Source of the DNA: Geodermatophilus obscurus DSM 43160
GTDB lineage: Bacteria > Actinomycetota > Actinomycetes > Mycobacteriales > Geodermatophilaceae
DNA length: 64,000 nucleotides
Assembly: GCF_000025345.1 (NCBI RefSeq)
Contig: NC_013757.1
Location: 1,860,001-1,924,000, forward strand
Reading direction: 5' to 3'
The notes under the pieces are model-generated. The model was not told the DNA's origin, ran no database searches, and was given only the letters and a program-made list of their open reading frames with translations. This document shows, piece by piece, positions 51,161 through 60,528 of the stretch. The position numbers and the translations under genes were made by a program. Within the stretch, counting starts at the first letter, position 1, and every line of letters starts with the position of its first letter.

Positions 51161-52882
51161 TCAGCCGATCACCGCGCGCGCCGTCTTGACCGGGAAGCGA
51201 CTGGCAGGTCGCGTTCCGGTCACCGAGGACGATCCGTACTTTGCCATTCCGAATCCGTCATAGCCATGGGCTGCAACCTCCTCGCATATCTCCCGGTAAT
51301 AGCCCACGCCGCCGACGTACGGATACAGGTTCCGCGGCTTCCCGGGGATGTTCGCCCCGACCCACCAGGAGTTGGCCATAGGCAGCAGAGTCGCCTGGGT
51401 CACGGTGTTGTGGTGTTCCACCCAGTCATCTTCCGCTTCCACCAGTGGCTCCACCTTGTCGATGTTGTGTTCGCGCATGTAGCGGATGCAGTCGGCGATC
51501 CAGTCGACGTGCTGCTCGATGGAGACCGGCATGTTGCTCAGCACGGACGGACTCTGCGGCCCGGTGATCATGAACATGTTCGGAAAGCCTTGCGTCGCGA
51601 CGCCAAGATAGGTCCGCGGCCCCTCCGCCCACTTCTCTTGCAAGGCGACGCCGCCCCGGCCGGAGATGTTCATCTTGAAGAGTGTGCCGGTCATCGCGTC
51701 GAATCCGGTCGCGAATACAATGGTGTCGACCTCGTACTCGTCGTCTCTCGTCCGCACACCCGTTTCGGTGATCTCTTCGATCGGTGACCGCCGGACGTCG
51801 ACCAGGGTCACGTTGTCTCGGTTGAACGTCTCGTAGTAGCCGTTCTCGAGGGGTGGACGCTTCGTGAAGAAGGGGTGGTCCTTCGGGACCAGCATCTCGG
51901 CGATCTCCGGGTTCTGCACCCTCTCCCGGATCTTCGCGCGGACGAATTCCGAGGCCGTTTCGTTCGCCTTCACATCGACCAGGAGATCGTTGAACGTCAG
52001 GCCGATGCGGAAGCCGCCTTCCGCCCACGCGGTGTCGTAGATGCGCTGCCTCTCATCATCGGGCACTGAGAGGGCCGGCCGGTCCGGAGCGTCATAGGGG
52101 AACCCGAAACTCGTCTCCCTCGTCCGCTGCCAGATCTCCTTGTAGTTGGCCTTGGTCCGCTGCACGTACTCGGGGTCCAGTGGTCCGTTTCCCCCCGCGA
52201 TGTCGTAGTTCGGAGTGCGTTGCAGCACGTACACGTGCGCCGCCTCTTTGGCGATCTCCGGAATGGCCTGGACCCCGGTCGCCCCCGTGCCGATCACGGC
52301 GACCCGCTTGCCGGTGAAGTCGACTCCTTCGTGCGGCCACAGTGCGGTGTGGTACTGCTCGCCCCGGAACTTCTCGCGCCCTTGGAACTCCGGCAGGTTG
52401 GCCGCGGACAGGCACCCGACGGCGGTGATGAGGAACTTTGCGGTCACCCAGTCGCCGTCGTCTGTGCTGATGGCCCAACGGCTTCTCGCCTCGTCATAGC
52501 TAGCCGCGGTGACACGGGTATTGAACTGAATGTCCCGGCGAAGGTCCCATCTGTCGGCGACATGTTGGAGGTACCGGAGGATCTCCGGTTGGCCGGCGAA
52601 ACGCTCGCTCCAGGTCCACTCCTGGAGGAGCTCCTCGGACAAGCGGTCGGAGAAGCTGTAGAAGTAGCTCTCCGAATCACACCGCGCGCCCGGGTAGCGA
52701 TTCCAGTACCAAGTGCCACCGACGTCGTCGGCGGCCTCGTACACTCGCGCTGACAATCCCAGCTTGTCGCGCAGGCGATGGAGCATGTACAGACCGGAGA
52801 ATCCGGCTCCTACAACGACGGCGTCGAATTCACCGACTGGGTCCGTGCTGGCTTCCTGCCGGTCCTGCTGAACAGCGGACAT
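51161..52882 (-). CDS. Second Baeyer-Villiger monooxygenase
   Basis: The 573-residue type I BVMO has FAD motif VVVGAGFSGLYMLHRLRD, fingerprint FRGEQYHTALWP, NADPH motif VAVIGTGATGVQAIPEIA, and the conserved blocks DVGGTWYWNRYPGARCDSES and FATGFDAMTGTL. It is a paralogue of the enzyme at 46313-47956 rather than a copy; for example, the insert YDAPDRPALSVPDDERQR differs and the C-terminus is longer (EICEEVAAHGYDGFGMAKYG). Codon use seems less GC-biased than its neighbours. It lies before the HSL esterase gene, forming a ketone-to-alcohol-plus-acid pair. Neither 17-bp operator is seen upstream. Confidence 0.93.
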   Translation of the reverse strand: MSAVQQDRQEASTDPVGEFDAVVVGAGFSGLYMLHRLRDKLGLSARVYEAADDVGGTWYWNRYPGARCDSESYFYSFSDRLSEELLQEWTWSERFAGQPEILRYLQHVADRWDLRRDIQFNTRVTAASYDEARSRWAISTDDGDWVTAKFLITAVGCLSAANLPEFQGREKFRGEQYHTALWPHEGVDFTGKRVAVIGTGATGVQAIPEIAKEAAHVYVLQRTPNYDIAGGNGPLDPEYVQRTKANYKEIWQRTRETSFGFPYDAPDRPALSVPDDERQRIYDTAWAEGGFRIGLTFNDLLVDVKANETASEFVRAKIRERVQNPEIAEMLVPKDHPFFTKRPPLENGYYETFNRDNVTLVDVRRSPIEEITETGVRTRDDEYEVDTIVFATGFDAMTGTLFKMNISGRGGVALQEKWAEGPRTYLGVATQGFPNMFMITGPQSPSVLSNMPVSIEQHVDWIADCIRYMREHNIDKVEPLVEAEDDWVEHHNTVTQATLLPMANSWWVGANIPGKPRNLYPYVGGVGYYREICEEVAAHGYDGFGMAKYGSSSVTGTRPASRFPVKTARAVIG

Positions 52883-54557
52883 ACGAGCTGCTCCTCACGG
52901 TTGATGTTCTGCTTTGCAGCCTTGCTGTGCTGTTACCTCGCTCGGGGACGGGCTGTTGCCCAACCGCGACAGCGTGGGAGCTGCGGCCGGTCACGCACGG
53001 GGCGACTTGACTGCCGGACTCGACGGGACCTGACGCGCCGCGCGAAGGTGGTCGAGGGCGGCGCCTGGGGCAACCGTTTCGGCGCCCGGCTCCTGAGCTG
53101 CGGTGGCGTAGTCTTCAATCACCTCGACAGCCGAATCGGTAGACGGAATGGCCGGATGCCCATTCCGTCGTTCGGATTCCCGCGCTCGTGGCGCCCCCGG
53201 CAGGAATTACTCGCGGAGGGGGTACGGTCGGCCGACCAGGGGCGCATCCTGCACTGCCCTGAGAGGCTGGGCCTACGACGTGCCTCCGCCGATCAACGCT
53301 TCGTCATTATGTGCGACGCGGCGCTCAGATAAAGGTAGCGAGATGCAGTCTCGGCCTGCCCTCGTCGGAGTGTCAAGGGATGCCATCGTGGCCAACAGGC
53401 CCCGGACGGTGATCGTGAGCGGCGCTCGAGCGTGGTCCAGCGGCTGTCGAGTGCTTTCCTCGAAGCCGGACGGGAGCGGTCGTCGCGCGAGGAGCCGGCG
53501 TGCCGGTCGAGACGCCGGGTCGCGGCTCGGCGCGTCGACACAACACGACACCGCACTGTGGGCGGGGCGATGACCGCGAGCCCGTAGGGCGCGGTGACGG
53601 GGCATCCCTGTCGTCGGTGCGGGACGGTAGGTCAAGCGGCCAACCCACCGAGGCGGTGCTGCGCCCCACTTGCGATCACCGAGCGGCACCTCGATCCGCG
53701 GCCGCGACACCCCTTGCTCGCCGATGGCGACCTACCTGAACCGCCGGGTCCGGTGGACCGAAACACCGCCTCCCGCTGCGCCGGACTCAACCGCGGCCGC
53801 CGACGCCAGCTACCCCTGCCGGCTGCCGGCTGCTCGTAGCGCTGGCTCTGCTACTGGTCCTGCTGCTGGTGGTCATCGGGACGCTCCCGGTACCGAAGCC
53901 GAAACCAAATCGGGAGGAACTTGAGGACAGATGTCCTGCCTCGTTTCCCGGCCCGTCCGGCGCAGAGCTTCGCTCAAGGGCCAAGAGCGGCGGCGGGGGA
54001 CGACCGGACCAAGACTGCTTCCCCAGCGCAGCGCCCGTAGGGCGAAAGTATCTTGGTCCGATCGGGGGGGGGCGGCACGGAATGCCACCACGCTGAGCTG
54101 CCGGACGGGCCGGGGGACCAACAGGCAGAGCCCGCCGGAGACGGACCCCGATGCCGGCGCAGTCGGGCCACGCGCAGCGTAGCCCGAAGAGCGCTCCTGC
54201 TACGTCCAATGCACCGCGGTGCGACGACGTCGGCGATTCCCCGGTTACGAAGCCGCGGTGGTCCGCCACGCCGCGGGGCCCCGGCCGGGCCGAACGCGGA
54301 CCCCGTGGTCTTGCCGCGCCCTGGGTACCGTGTCGAGCGCCCTGAGTTGGGCGTGGCCAGATCTGGGACGCCCCAAGGTGTCGCCCTGACAGGGGTCACT
54401 TTACCTCCAGGGCCGCCGCCCAGCCCTGCACCTCGGCCACCAGGCCTTCACAGGGCCACCAGGCCTTCAGAGCGCATCCGCACCCGCTGCTACCAACCCT
54501 CGCCCAATCTCGGCAGCGACACGTTCAAGTGCCGTTGCAGAGTCAAGGAGAGGCGGC
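52883..54557. other. Gene-poor region of 1.7 kb
   Basis: I find no intact gene. Present are a 10-bp-arm inverted repeat at 53142-53169, a frame with one strong hydrophobic segment (LLVALALLLVLLLVVIGTL near 53830-53885) that has no usable start, and two direct copies of CCACCAGGCCTTCA near 54438-54470. The region may be decayed island DNA. Confidence 0.5.
53142..53169. repeat. Inverted repeat, 10-bp arms
   Basis: GACGGAATGG and CCATTCCGTC flank an eight-base loop. It lies about 260 bases upstream of the second BVMO gene, in a gene-poor region. It may be an operator or a terminator; no gene nearby decides between them. Confidence 0.5.
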
Positions 54558-54992
54558 TCAGCCGAGACGGGCCTGTACCGCCGCCAGACCGCCTGCGTAC
54601 AGACTGCCCGCCAGCAGGTCGTCCATGGCCTTCTCGTCTTCAGGCTCGCAGTCGTACGTGCTCCACCATTCGACGAAGCTCGCGCCCCCGTGGGTGACAG
54701 GGCTGACGCGTATGGTCGAGTAGTACCTGGTAAACGGGAAAGGTCCCTCCAGCAGGTGATAGGTGTAGCGGCGATCGAGGTCGCTGAGGGCGACCAGCCG
54801 CTCCCGCACCAGCGAGCCGTCATTCAGCGTCAGCTTCCGCTCGCAGCCGACCTGATCGGCGGGCTTTCCACCCAGGATCTCGCTCGCGGTGATGGCGTCG
54901 ACGAATTCCGGTGTGCGGTTGAAGTCGCGAAGGAAACCCCAGACGGTGTCGGGATCGGCACCGATGACGGAGCTGGTATACGAGCGCGGCAT
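54558..54992 (-). CDS. SRPBCC-family protein
   Basis: The 144-residue protein (YTSSVIGADPDTVWGFLRDFNRTPEFVDAI, RLVALSDLDRRYTYHLLEGPFPFTRYYSTIRV, ASFVEWWSTYDCEPEDEKAMDDLLAGSLYAGGLAAV) has the SRPBCC (Bet v1/START-like) fold, the polyketide-cyclase/dehydrase-2 group. Such proteins form a deep hydrophobic pocket and bind or cyclise small lipophilic compounds. The ATG is preceded by GAGTAG only, a weak site. It stands alone in a gene-poor stretch. A role in handling hydrophobic substrates of the BVMO pathway is possible but not shown. Confidence 0.85.
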   Translation of the reverse strand: MPRSYTSSVIGADPDTVWGFLRDFNRTPEFVDAITASEILGGKPADQVGCERKLTLNDGSLVRERLVALSDLDRRYTYHLLEGPFPFTRYYSTIRVSPVTHGGASFVEWWSTYDCEPEDEKAMDDLLAGSLYAGGLAAVQARLG

Positions 54993-55058
54993 CGTCTACT
55001 CCTCAGGAAACGCGGCACGGGAACATCCGGTGCGAAGAACCTTGCGTAGTGTGCTGAG

Positions 55059-55100
55059 CCAGCCAGCCAGCCAGCCAGCCGGCAGGCAGGCAGGCAGCCA
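55059..55100. repeat. Tetranucleotide microsatellite
   Basis: Five successive AGCC units are followed by four GGCA units. It lies about 70 bases upstream of the start of the SRPBCC gene on the minus strand. Slippage here could change promoter spacing, but no promoter is recognisable. Confidence 0.7.
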
Positions 55101-55895
55101 GTCCCGACGCTTTCACGACCGGCTCTGTGCGCTTGCTCGGGCGAAGGGCGCGGAAGGCGTCAGAGGATTGCGCTGCGTCTAGCGGATGCGTAGGTCCTCG
55201 AAACCTCGACGGAGCATCCGGGTCCGCCGCAGGATCGATTCCTGCCTCGGTCGCCCCGGCTGCTCCAAACCTGGCCAGTCGTCCCGGCATCGGCCACCTT
55301 CTGTCCGACCGTCCCCGAACAGCGCCTACCGGGACGCTAGTCCCAACAGCGACACGTGTCACTGGACCTCGTCCCCGCGCGCCCTCGGCGGCGTCGTTGC
55401 GGGCAAATGCTGAACCGCCCCGTGGCCTGTTGCTTGTTTTGTGGAGTCCAATTGTTGGATGGACATCTTGAGGACCTTCTGCGGACTCGGTGCGGACTAC
55501 GAGGGCGACCGTCGTCCTGGGCCGTTGATAACGAATGGGCCAACTCGCCGATCCCGTCCTGACCGCGCGTCCGCGGCGACCTCTGCCTTGCTTTCACCCT
55601 CCGGCAGCCGGCGCGGTCGGAGGTACAGCGGTGGCGTCGCCGGGCTGACCAAGCCTGTGGATAGCCACCGCGGCGGCCTCAGCTGGTTTGGTTGGCTGAG
55701 TGGGGCTGGTCGGGTGTAATCCACCCCTGCGGGCGGGCTCCTCATGGCGTAGGGGATCCGGCGCCGTCACGGCGAAGGAGCCCGACCAGCTTCTGTGGTT
55801 CCTCGACAGCTGGCCATGAATCTTGGTTCCAGGCTGTCAGTAGTCACTGCAACGGTGTGCTCGGATGCGGCACCTGCTCCCCTCCGTGTGAGCGT

Positions 55896-55984
55896 CTCCG
55901 ATTGCGCCAACCGCTGGAAGGGCGCTGCGCGTCCCTGCGGGATGGGCCTGCGGCCCACCCTTCCCCCGGCCAGCGCAATCGGAG
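55896..55984. repeat. Family 2 hairpin repeat, copy 2
   Basis: The core (GGAAGGGCGCTGCGCGTCCC, GGGATGGGCC, CGGCCCACC, TTCCCCCGGCC) is nearly identical to copy 1. The enclosing arms are CTCCGATTGCGC and GCGCAATCGGAG, 12 perfect base pairs unrelated to the arms of copy 1. Confidence 0.7.
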
Positions 55985-56157
55985 GAAAGCTGGTTACGGG
56001 AAGCGGGGGAAAGTCGCGGCTGACAGTCCTCGCGCGATGCGGCAGAGCCGAATTCGAGCGTTCCGCGCCGCCGAGCCGACGCGGCTCACGCGGCTCGACG
56101 CGCGATGATCGCCCGCGGGCGGCGGCGGAGAACCCGCCGCCGCCCGGGACCCGCCGG

Positions 56158-57414
56158 TCAGTCCTCGATCGACTGGTACACGACCGTCCGAAAGTCAGCC
56201 TCGGGCAGGTCGAAGCCGACCATGTGCTGCGTCAGGAGCACGCCGACGACCTCCTCGACCGGGTCGACCCAGTAATAGGTCTTCGCCGCACCGGCCCAGC
56301 CGAACTCGCCAGCGGAGCCGGCCAGCGCGCTCTGGCCAACGTCCATCGCCACGCGAGAGCCCAGGCCGAACCCGTAGCCGAGCGCCGGTACGCCGGCGAG
56401 GGCGTACGGGCGCAGCGCCGGTGCGAGATGGTTCGTGTGCATCAACTCGAGCGTCTTGCGGCCGAGAATGCGGGTGCCGTCCTCCGCCTTGCCCGTGAGC
56501 AGCATGTTCGCGAAGCGCATGTAGTCCAAGCCCGTCCCGAAGAGGCCCAGGCCGCCACGCTGGAAGACGTCCGCCGCGTCGCTCGGATAGGTCGCCTCCA
56601 CGTCGCGGCGGCCCAAGTCGCCGGCGGCGAACGCGCCCGCCAGGGTGCTGAACGTCATGTCCTGGGCTAGGAGGTCCGGCAGGCCGTACATGGCCGAAAT
56701 GCGGCCGCGCGCGGACTCCGGCACGCCGAAGGCCGTGTCGGTCATCCCGAGCGGCCCAAAGAGGCGCTCCTGGAGGAAGTCCCCGAGCTTCTGGCCCGAG
56801 ATGACCTCGATCAGGCGCGCCGTGACGTCGGTGCCCAGGCTGTAGTGCCACATCGTCCCGGGCGCGAAGGCAAGCGGGATCGTCGCAAGCTCGTCGATCA
56901 GCTGCTCTAGCGTGCGCGTCGGGTCGTGCATGAGCTGCCTCGCGCGGTACTGCTCCGCGACCGGGAAGTCCTCGAGGAAGTCGTAGGTGAGCCCACTCGT
57001 ATGGCTCATCACGTCGCGGATCTGCATCGGACGCAGCGGCGACTGATCCTCGAGCGTCCCGCCCGGCCCAGCGATCTTCGTCGCCCCGAACGCCGGAATC
57101 CACTTGGCGACCGGGTCGACGAGCTGGAACTTCCCCTCCTCGAAGAGCGTCATCAGCGCAGTGCAGACGATTGGCTTGGTCATCGAGTACAAGCGGTAGA
57201 TCGTGTCCTCCGCCAAGGGCACCTCGGCTTCGCGGTCCTGCCAGCCGATCCGCCCGGCGTGGACGAGCTGGCCGCGGCGCGACACGAGCGTCGTGAAGCC
57301 TGGATAGCCGCGCTCGTCAACGTACTTCTGCAGCGCGGGCGTGACGCGCTCAAGGCGGTTGGCGCTCATCCCCACCGACTCCGGAGACGTGAGCTGGGAT
57401 TCGACCTGGGTCAT
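56158..57414 (-). CDS. Serine hydrolase, beta-lactamase (class C)/esterase EstB family
   Basis: The 418-residue protein has the S-x-x-K motif in RLYSMTKPIV, a Tyr in WHYSLGTDVTARLIEVISGQKLGDF as the Y-x-N equivalent, and a W-x-G-type C-terminal motif around EFGWAGAAKTYYWVDP. These are typical of family VIII esterases and penicillin-binding-protein-like hydrolases rather than true beta-lactamases. There is no signal peptide, so it probably acts inside on esters or amides. The length is usual. It may be another hydrolase of the island's ester catabolism. GGAG (in AAGGAGTC) precedes the ATG. Confidence 0.9.
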   Translation of the reverse strand: MTQVESQLTSPESVGMSANRLERVTPALQKYVDERGYPGFTTLVSRRGQLVHAGRIGWQDREAEVPLAEDTIYRLYSMTKPIVCTALMTLFEEGKFQLVDPVAKWIPAFGATKIAGPGGTLEDQSPLRPMQIRDVMSHTSGLTYDFLEDFPVAEQYRARQLMHDPTRTLEQLIDELATIPLAFAPGTMWHYSLGTDVTARLIEVISGQKLGDFLQERLFGPLGMTDTAFGVPESARGRISAMYGLPDLLAQDMTFSTLAGAFAAGDLGRRDVEATYPSDAADVFQRGGLGLFGTGLDYMRFANMLLTGKAEDGTRILGRKTLELMHTNHLAPALRPYALAGVPALGYGFGLGSRVAMDVGQSALAGSAGEFGWAGAAKTYYWVDPVEEVVGVLLTQHMVGFDLPEADFRTVVYQSIED

Positions 57415-57850
57415 TCACAGACTCCTTCGATCGGGACGGGCGCCGACCATACGCCTGTGGCGTATCCGGCAATCGCCCGGTCGCTTGCACCCTGCGCCCG
57501 TTAGTGCCCAGTGTGGTTGGGCAGGTCCGCGTCTATCTCATCTGTACGGCGACGGGCGACACAGGTGGGGAGGGCTTGCCACGGTTCTGCCCGCGTCCGA
57601 TCAGCGGCGCCGCCGTGGCCGGTTTGCCGCGCCCCGTAGTGCGTTGGCAGTAGCCGATGACGTCGATGTCGCTCCAGCCTGAGTCCTGCTGGGCCACGTA
57701 GTCCGGGTGACTGGCTCATCGCCTGCGGGACGCCGAACGGCTCCGACGTCATGCGTTGACTGCGTCGTAGGGGGTTCCTCTGACGGGATAACGTCTCCGC
57801 CCTGCCGCCCAAGGTCCCTCGGTAGCCCCCGAAGTCCTCGACGACCGCGT
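57415..57850. other. Spacer between serine hydrolase and insertion sequence
   Basis: No supported gene lies in these 436 bases. The short Arg/Pro-rich frames have no ribosome-binding sites. It may contain the serine hydrolase promoter. Confidence 0.45.
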
Positions 57851-58738
57851 AACAACCCGTTTCAGAACGACCGAAGCCGGCGGTAGCAGATCAGGACGCA
57901 GGCCAGCTGGAGCAGTCCGAGGTGGAGGTCGGCGCGGCGTTCATACCGGGTGCGCAGCCGCTTGAACGCGTGCAGCCAGGCGAAGCTTCGTTCGACGATC
58001 CACCGCTGACGGCCCAGGCCCGAGCCGTGGGCGACGCCGCGGCGGGCGATCCGCGGAGTGATCCCGCGCTGTCGGAGCTGTCGACGGTAGATGTCGTGGT
58101 CGTAGCCGCGGTCGGCGAACAGCTCCCGCGGTCGGCGGCGAGGGCGGCCGCGTCGGCCCCGAATCGGCGGGACGGCGTCGACCAGCGGGATCAGCTGGGT
58201 GATGTCGTTGCGGTTGCCGCCGCTGAGTGTCACAGCCAGCGGGATGCCGCCGGCATCGCAGATCAGGTGGTGCTTGGAGCCGGGACGCCCGCGGTCGACC
58301 GGTGAGGGGCCGACGTGGTCCCCCCTTTGAGGGCTCGCACGTGGGAGCCGTCGACCGCGCACCGGTCCAGGTCCAGCTCACCGAGCGCGCGCAGTTGGGC
58401 CAGCAGCTGCTCGTGCAGCGCCGGCCAGACGCCGGCCTCGGTCCAGTCGCGCAGCCGCCGCCAGCAGGTCACCCCCGAGCAGCCGACCAGTGCGGTGGGC
58501 AGCTGGTTCCAGGTGATGCCGGTCTTGAGCACGAAGACGATGCCGGCGAGTGCGGCCCGGTCGTCGATCGGCCGGCGGCCCGGATACCGGTGGCGACGGG
58601 GCTTGGGCGGCGGCAGCAGCGGAGCGATCCGCTCCCACAGCCCGTCAGGCACGAGCTTCTCGATCACCCAGGCCAGCCTGCTCAGGACCGACCATGTCCT
58701 ACGGCAGCCACGCCGAGGTCAAAGTGAAACGAACTTTT
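57851..58738 (-). mobile_element. IS5-family insertion sequence, about 0.89 kb
   Basis: The transposase gene is bounded by imperfect inverted ends: AACAACCCGTTTCAGAACGACC on the left and, on the other strand, AAAAGTTCGTTTCACTTTGACC on the right, 14 of 22 positions identical. The size and two-frame transposase are typical of the IS427 group. Target duplication was not identified, so the exact ends are uncertain by a few bases. Confidence 0.7.
57862..58667 (-). CDS. IS5-family (IS427-like) transposase made by -1 frameshift
   Basis: The first frame (58667 to about 58320) encodes the N-terminal domain (LWERIAPLLPPPKPRRHRYPGRRPIDDRAALAGIVFVLKTGITWNQLP, CAVDGSHVRALKGG with the first catalytic Asp). 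The second frame, one base back, continues DHVGPSPVDRGRPGSKHHLI, LFADRGYDHD (second Asp) and WIVERSFAWLHAFKRL (Glu). They are joined at a CAAAGGGGGGACC run, a plausible slippery site. The span of 806 bases is two more than a multiple of three, as required for one -1 shift, giving about 268 residues. The DDE triad is therefore complete and the element may still be active. Confidence 0.85.
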
Positions 58739-58902
58739 AGGGCGGACCATTCAATGGCGTAGGCGCCGCCGGAGTGATCGAGCATCTCGACCGCTCCGGT
58801 TGCCACTCCTCCGGCAGTCGATGACGGCCGGTCACCTCTGCAACTGTCCGCTCCGGTTTCGGAACTGGCAACAGGTCGGCCAGCGGCCCCTACGGTCGGT
58901 GG

Positions 58903-59163
58903 ATGCCACGGACTGTGTTCGTCTGGATCTGCCGCGAGGAGTCCACGCTGGCGGCCCTACAGGGGCTGGTGAGGACGCTGGAGGACCACAACGGCCTCCG
59001 CTACGCGACCATCAAGATCCTCACGGTGAACGAGAGCCGAGGGATCGAGATACCGGCGGGGAGCCGTGGTCCCGATGGCCGGCCGCTCGGGCCTCACGTG
59101 TTCACCGTGGACAACTGCCCCGCAGGAGGAGTCCTCCTGCTGACCGACGAGGAGGAAGACTGA
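58903..59163 (+). CDS. Small hypothetical protein (86 residues)
   Basis: The product (FVWICREESTLAALQGLVRTLEDHNGLRYATIKILTVNESRGIEIP, FTVDNCPAGGVLLLTDEEED) looks like a small alpha/beta protein with two Cys residues and an acidic end. No family is recognised. The ATG has no clear Shine-Dalgarno sequence (CGGTGGATG). Amino acid balance and hydrophobic pattern support a real gene. It lies outside the insertion sequence and converges with the next hypothetical gene. Confidence 0.65.
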   Translation: MPRTVFVWICREESTLAALQGLVRTLEDHNGLRYATIKILTVNESRGIEIPAGSRGPDGRPLGPHVFTVDNCPAGGVLLLTDEEED

Positions 59164-59223
59164 CCCCGCCGCCTGGCCGGCAGGTCGGTCAGCCGGCCGA
59201 GGCCGATCAAAGGCCATCGACGC

Positions 59224-59577
59224 TCAGGCACTGGCCTCGGGTGGCTCAGATGGCCTGGACCACCCGCGCCACTCGATGAGCATGTCCCGGGCCTGTGCCA
59301 GCACGTCGGGCTTGTCCGGATCGATGAACACCCACAGGACGCCGTTGACCGTGATGGCTGCACACACGGCCCTGCCTCCCAAGGGCCGGGACCGCAACTC
59401 GACGGAGCCGCCGCACAGGGTCCGGTCGTCCGAGCCGGACGTCAGTCCGCGGGGGCCGGACAGGGCGGCGATGAGTTCCTCGAGGCAAGCCTCGTCCGCG
59501 AAGGAGGTCAAAAGAGTGTCTCCTGGGGAGCCGGCCGCCGGGGTCAGAGGCGAACGCGGAGTCAAGCAGACACTCAC
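59224..59577 (-). CDS. Hypothetical protein (117 residues)
   Basis: The frame has a variable N-terminus and a better-looking core (DEACLEELIAALSGPRGLTSGSDDRTLCGGSVELRSRPLGGRAVCAAITVNGVLWVFIDPDKPDVLAQARDMLIEWRGW). This suggests beta strands followed by an amphipathic helix. A later start is possible. I do not recognise a family. The pair with the neighbouring HTH gene on the same strand may be an operon, but 85 bases separate them. Confidence 0.6.
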   Translation of the reverse strand: MSVCLTPRSPLTPAAGSPGDTLLTSFADEACLEELIAALSGPRGLTSGSDDRTLCGGSVELRSRPLGGRAVCAAITVNGVLWVFIDPDKPDVLAQARDMLIEWRGWSRPSEPPEASA

Positions 59578-59662
59578 GGTACTGATGTGGGATTGTCTGC
59601 CACAAGGCAGCGCATAACGGGGTCGAGGACGCGGGAAAGCACCCGCACCTCCCGCGGCTGGG

Positions 59663-60073
59663 TCACTCCTCGCGGGAACGCTGGAGGTCCTCCGCGATGA
59701 GTTGCAGCAGCCGCGCCCGGAGCCGCGCCTTCTCCTCCTCCGGGACCTCCTCGTCCCCGAGAAACCGCGCTACCTCGAACCCCAGGTCCCGTTGCTCGTC
59801 GCCGCGTACCTGGTAGCCGGCCGCGACCTGCGCGGCCTTCATCAAGTCGGACTCGCTGATCGGAAGGACCGCGGCCAGCGCCCGCACGATGTCCGGAGGC
59901 ACCTTGTGCCCCTTGGGCCAGGGCTGGTTGGGGTTGAGATGGCGCGCCACAGAGGCCCGACGGGTGTCGTCGAACCCCGCGCGGCGGATCAACTCCCGCA
60001 CAGAGACGTTGTGTCCCTCGTCGCGGATGAGCTGGCGTCGCGCCTCGTCCACCGCTCGCTGAAAGGCGTCCAT
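59663..60073 (-). CDS. HTH-type DNA-binding protein (XRE-like)
   Basis: The 136-residue protein has a helix-turn-helix at about residues 23-70 (NVSVRELIRRAGFDDTRRASVARHLNPNQPWPKGHKVPPDIVRALAAVLPIS), the pattern of XRE/Cro-type repressors in which a second helix pair follows. The rest is charged and helical (EEVPEEEKARLRARLLQLIAEDLQR) and may mediate dimerisation. Similar proteins are encoded in actinobacterial islands next to small hypothetical genes. ATG 60073 was preferred because it starts directly before the first helix. The target is unknown, although a perfect interrupted palindrome lies 210 bases upstream. Confidence 0.75.
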   Translation of the reverse strand: MDAFQRAVDEARRQLIRDEGHNVSVRELIRRAGFDDTRRASVARHLNPNQPWPKGHKVPPDIVRALAAVLPISESDLMKAAQVAAGYQVRGDEQRDLGFEVARFLGDEEVPEEEKARLRARLLQLIAEDLQRSREE

Positions 60074-60528
60074 CAAGTGACGGATCGTAGTCCGATTACT
60101 CGCGCCGTCGCACACTCCACGGCTCCCAGCACCGCTTTTGTCTAGCCAACGCCTCCGCATCATCACGGATAGTCACAACGGCGTGCTTGAGTCCGGGCGG
60201 GTCCAACCGCTGACCGGAGCGCGCACTGGACGTCTGCGGTCCGCGTCAGCGTTCAGAGAACCGGGTCCGATGTCCCCATTAGTTGATCAGTGTCCTGATC
60301 AATGAGACAGTCGACCGGTGAGACGAATCCTCGACCGCCACACGGCCAGAGGACAGAACGAGCGGAATCACGATGGGTCGCTGCTGCCGAGCTGTCGTGC
60401 GGAAGCCGTCTCCACATGCGTGGCCCTCGGTTTCCGCGCTCACCCGGGTGGTCCATCTGACCGCGAGCCTGCATCCATGCGAGCCGTGACAGTGCGACGA
60501 CTCGTCGTCCAGGTGCATTGGAGGAGAT
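60074..60528. other. Intergenic region with palindrome
   Basis: The region separates the divergent HTH gene and a small membrane-protein gene. It contains the interrupted palindrome listed below. No other gene is supported. Confidence 0.5.
60283..60302. promoter_or_regulatory. Perfect interrupted palindrome TTGATCAG-TGTC-CTGATCAA
   Basis: Eight-base perfect arms around a four-base spacer form a 20-bp site typical of dimeric repressor operators (TetR or PadR size). It lies between divergent genes. The HTH protein encoded at 59663-60073 is a candidate binder, but this is inferred from position only. Confidence 0.6.

Larger units (their letters stand above)
54993..56157. other. Gene-poor region with microsatellite and family 2 hairpin
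   Basis: No intact gene is supported. The region contains an AGCC/GGCA tandem repeat at 55059-55100, the family 2 hairpin at 55896-55984 and one run of lower GC near 55430-55450. It lies between the SRPBCC and serine hydrolase genes. Confidence 0.5.

Noticed and set aside
53821-54096. Small membrane protein from the hydrophobic segment LLVALALLLVLLLVVIGTL
   Set aside because: There is no usable start codon with a ribosome-binding site before the hydrophobic segment, and the sequence after it has no pattern; probably decayed DNA.
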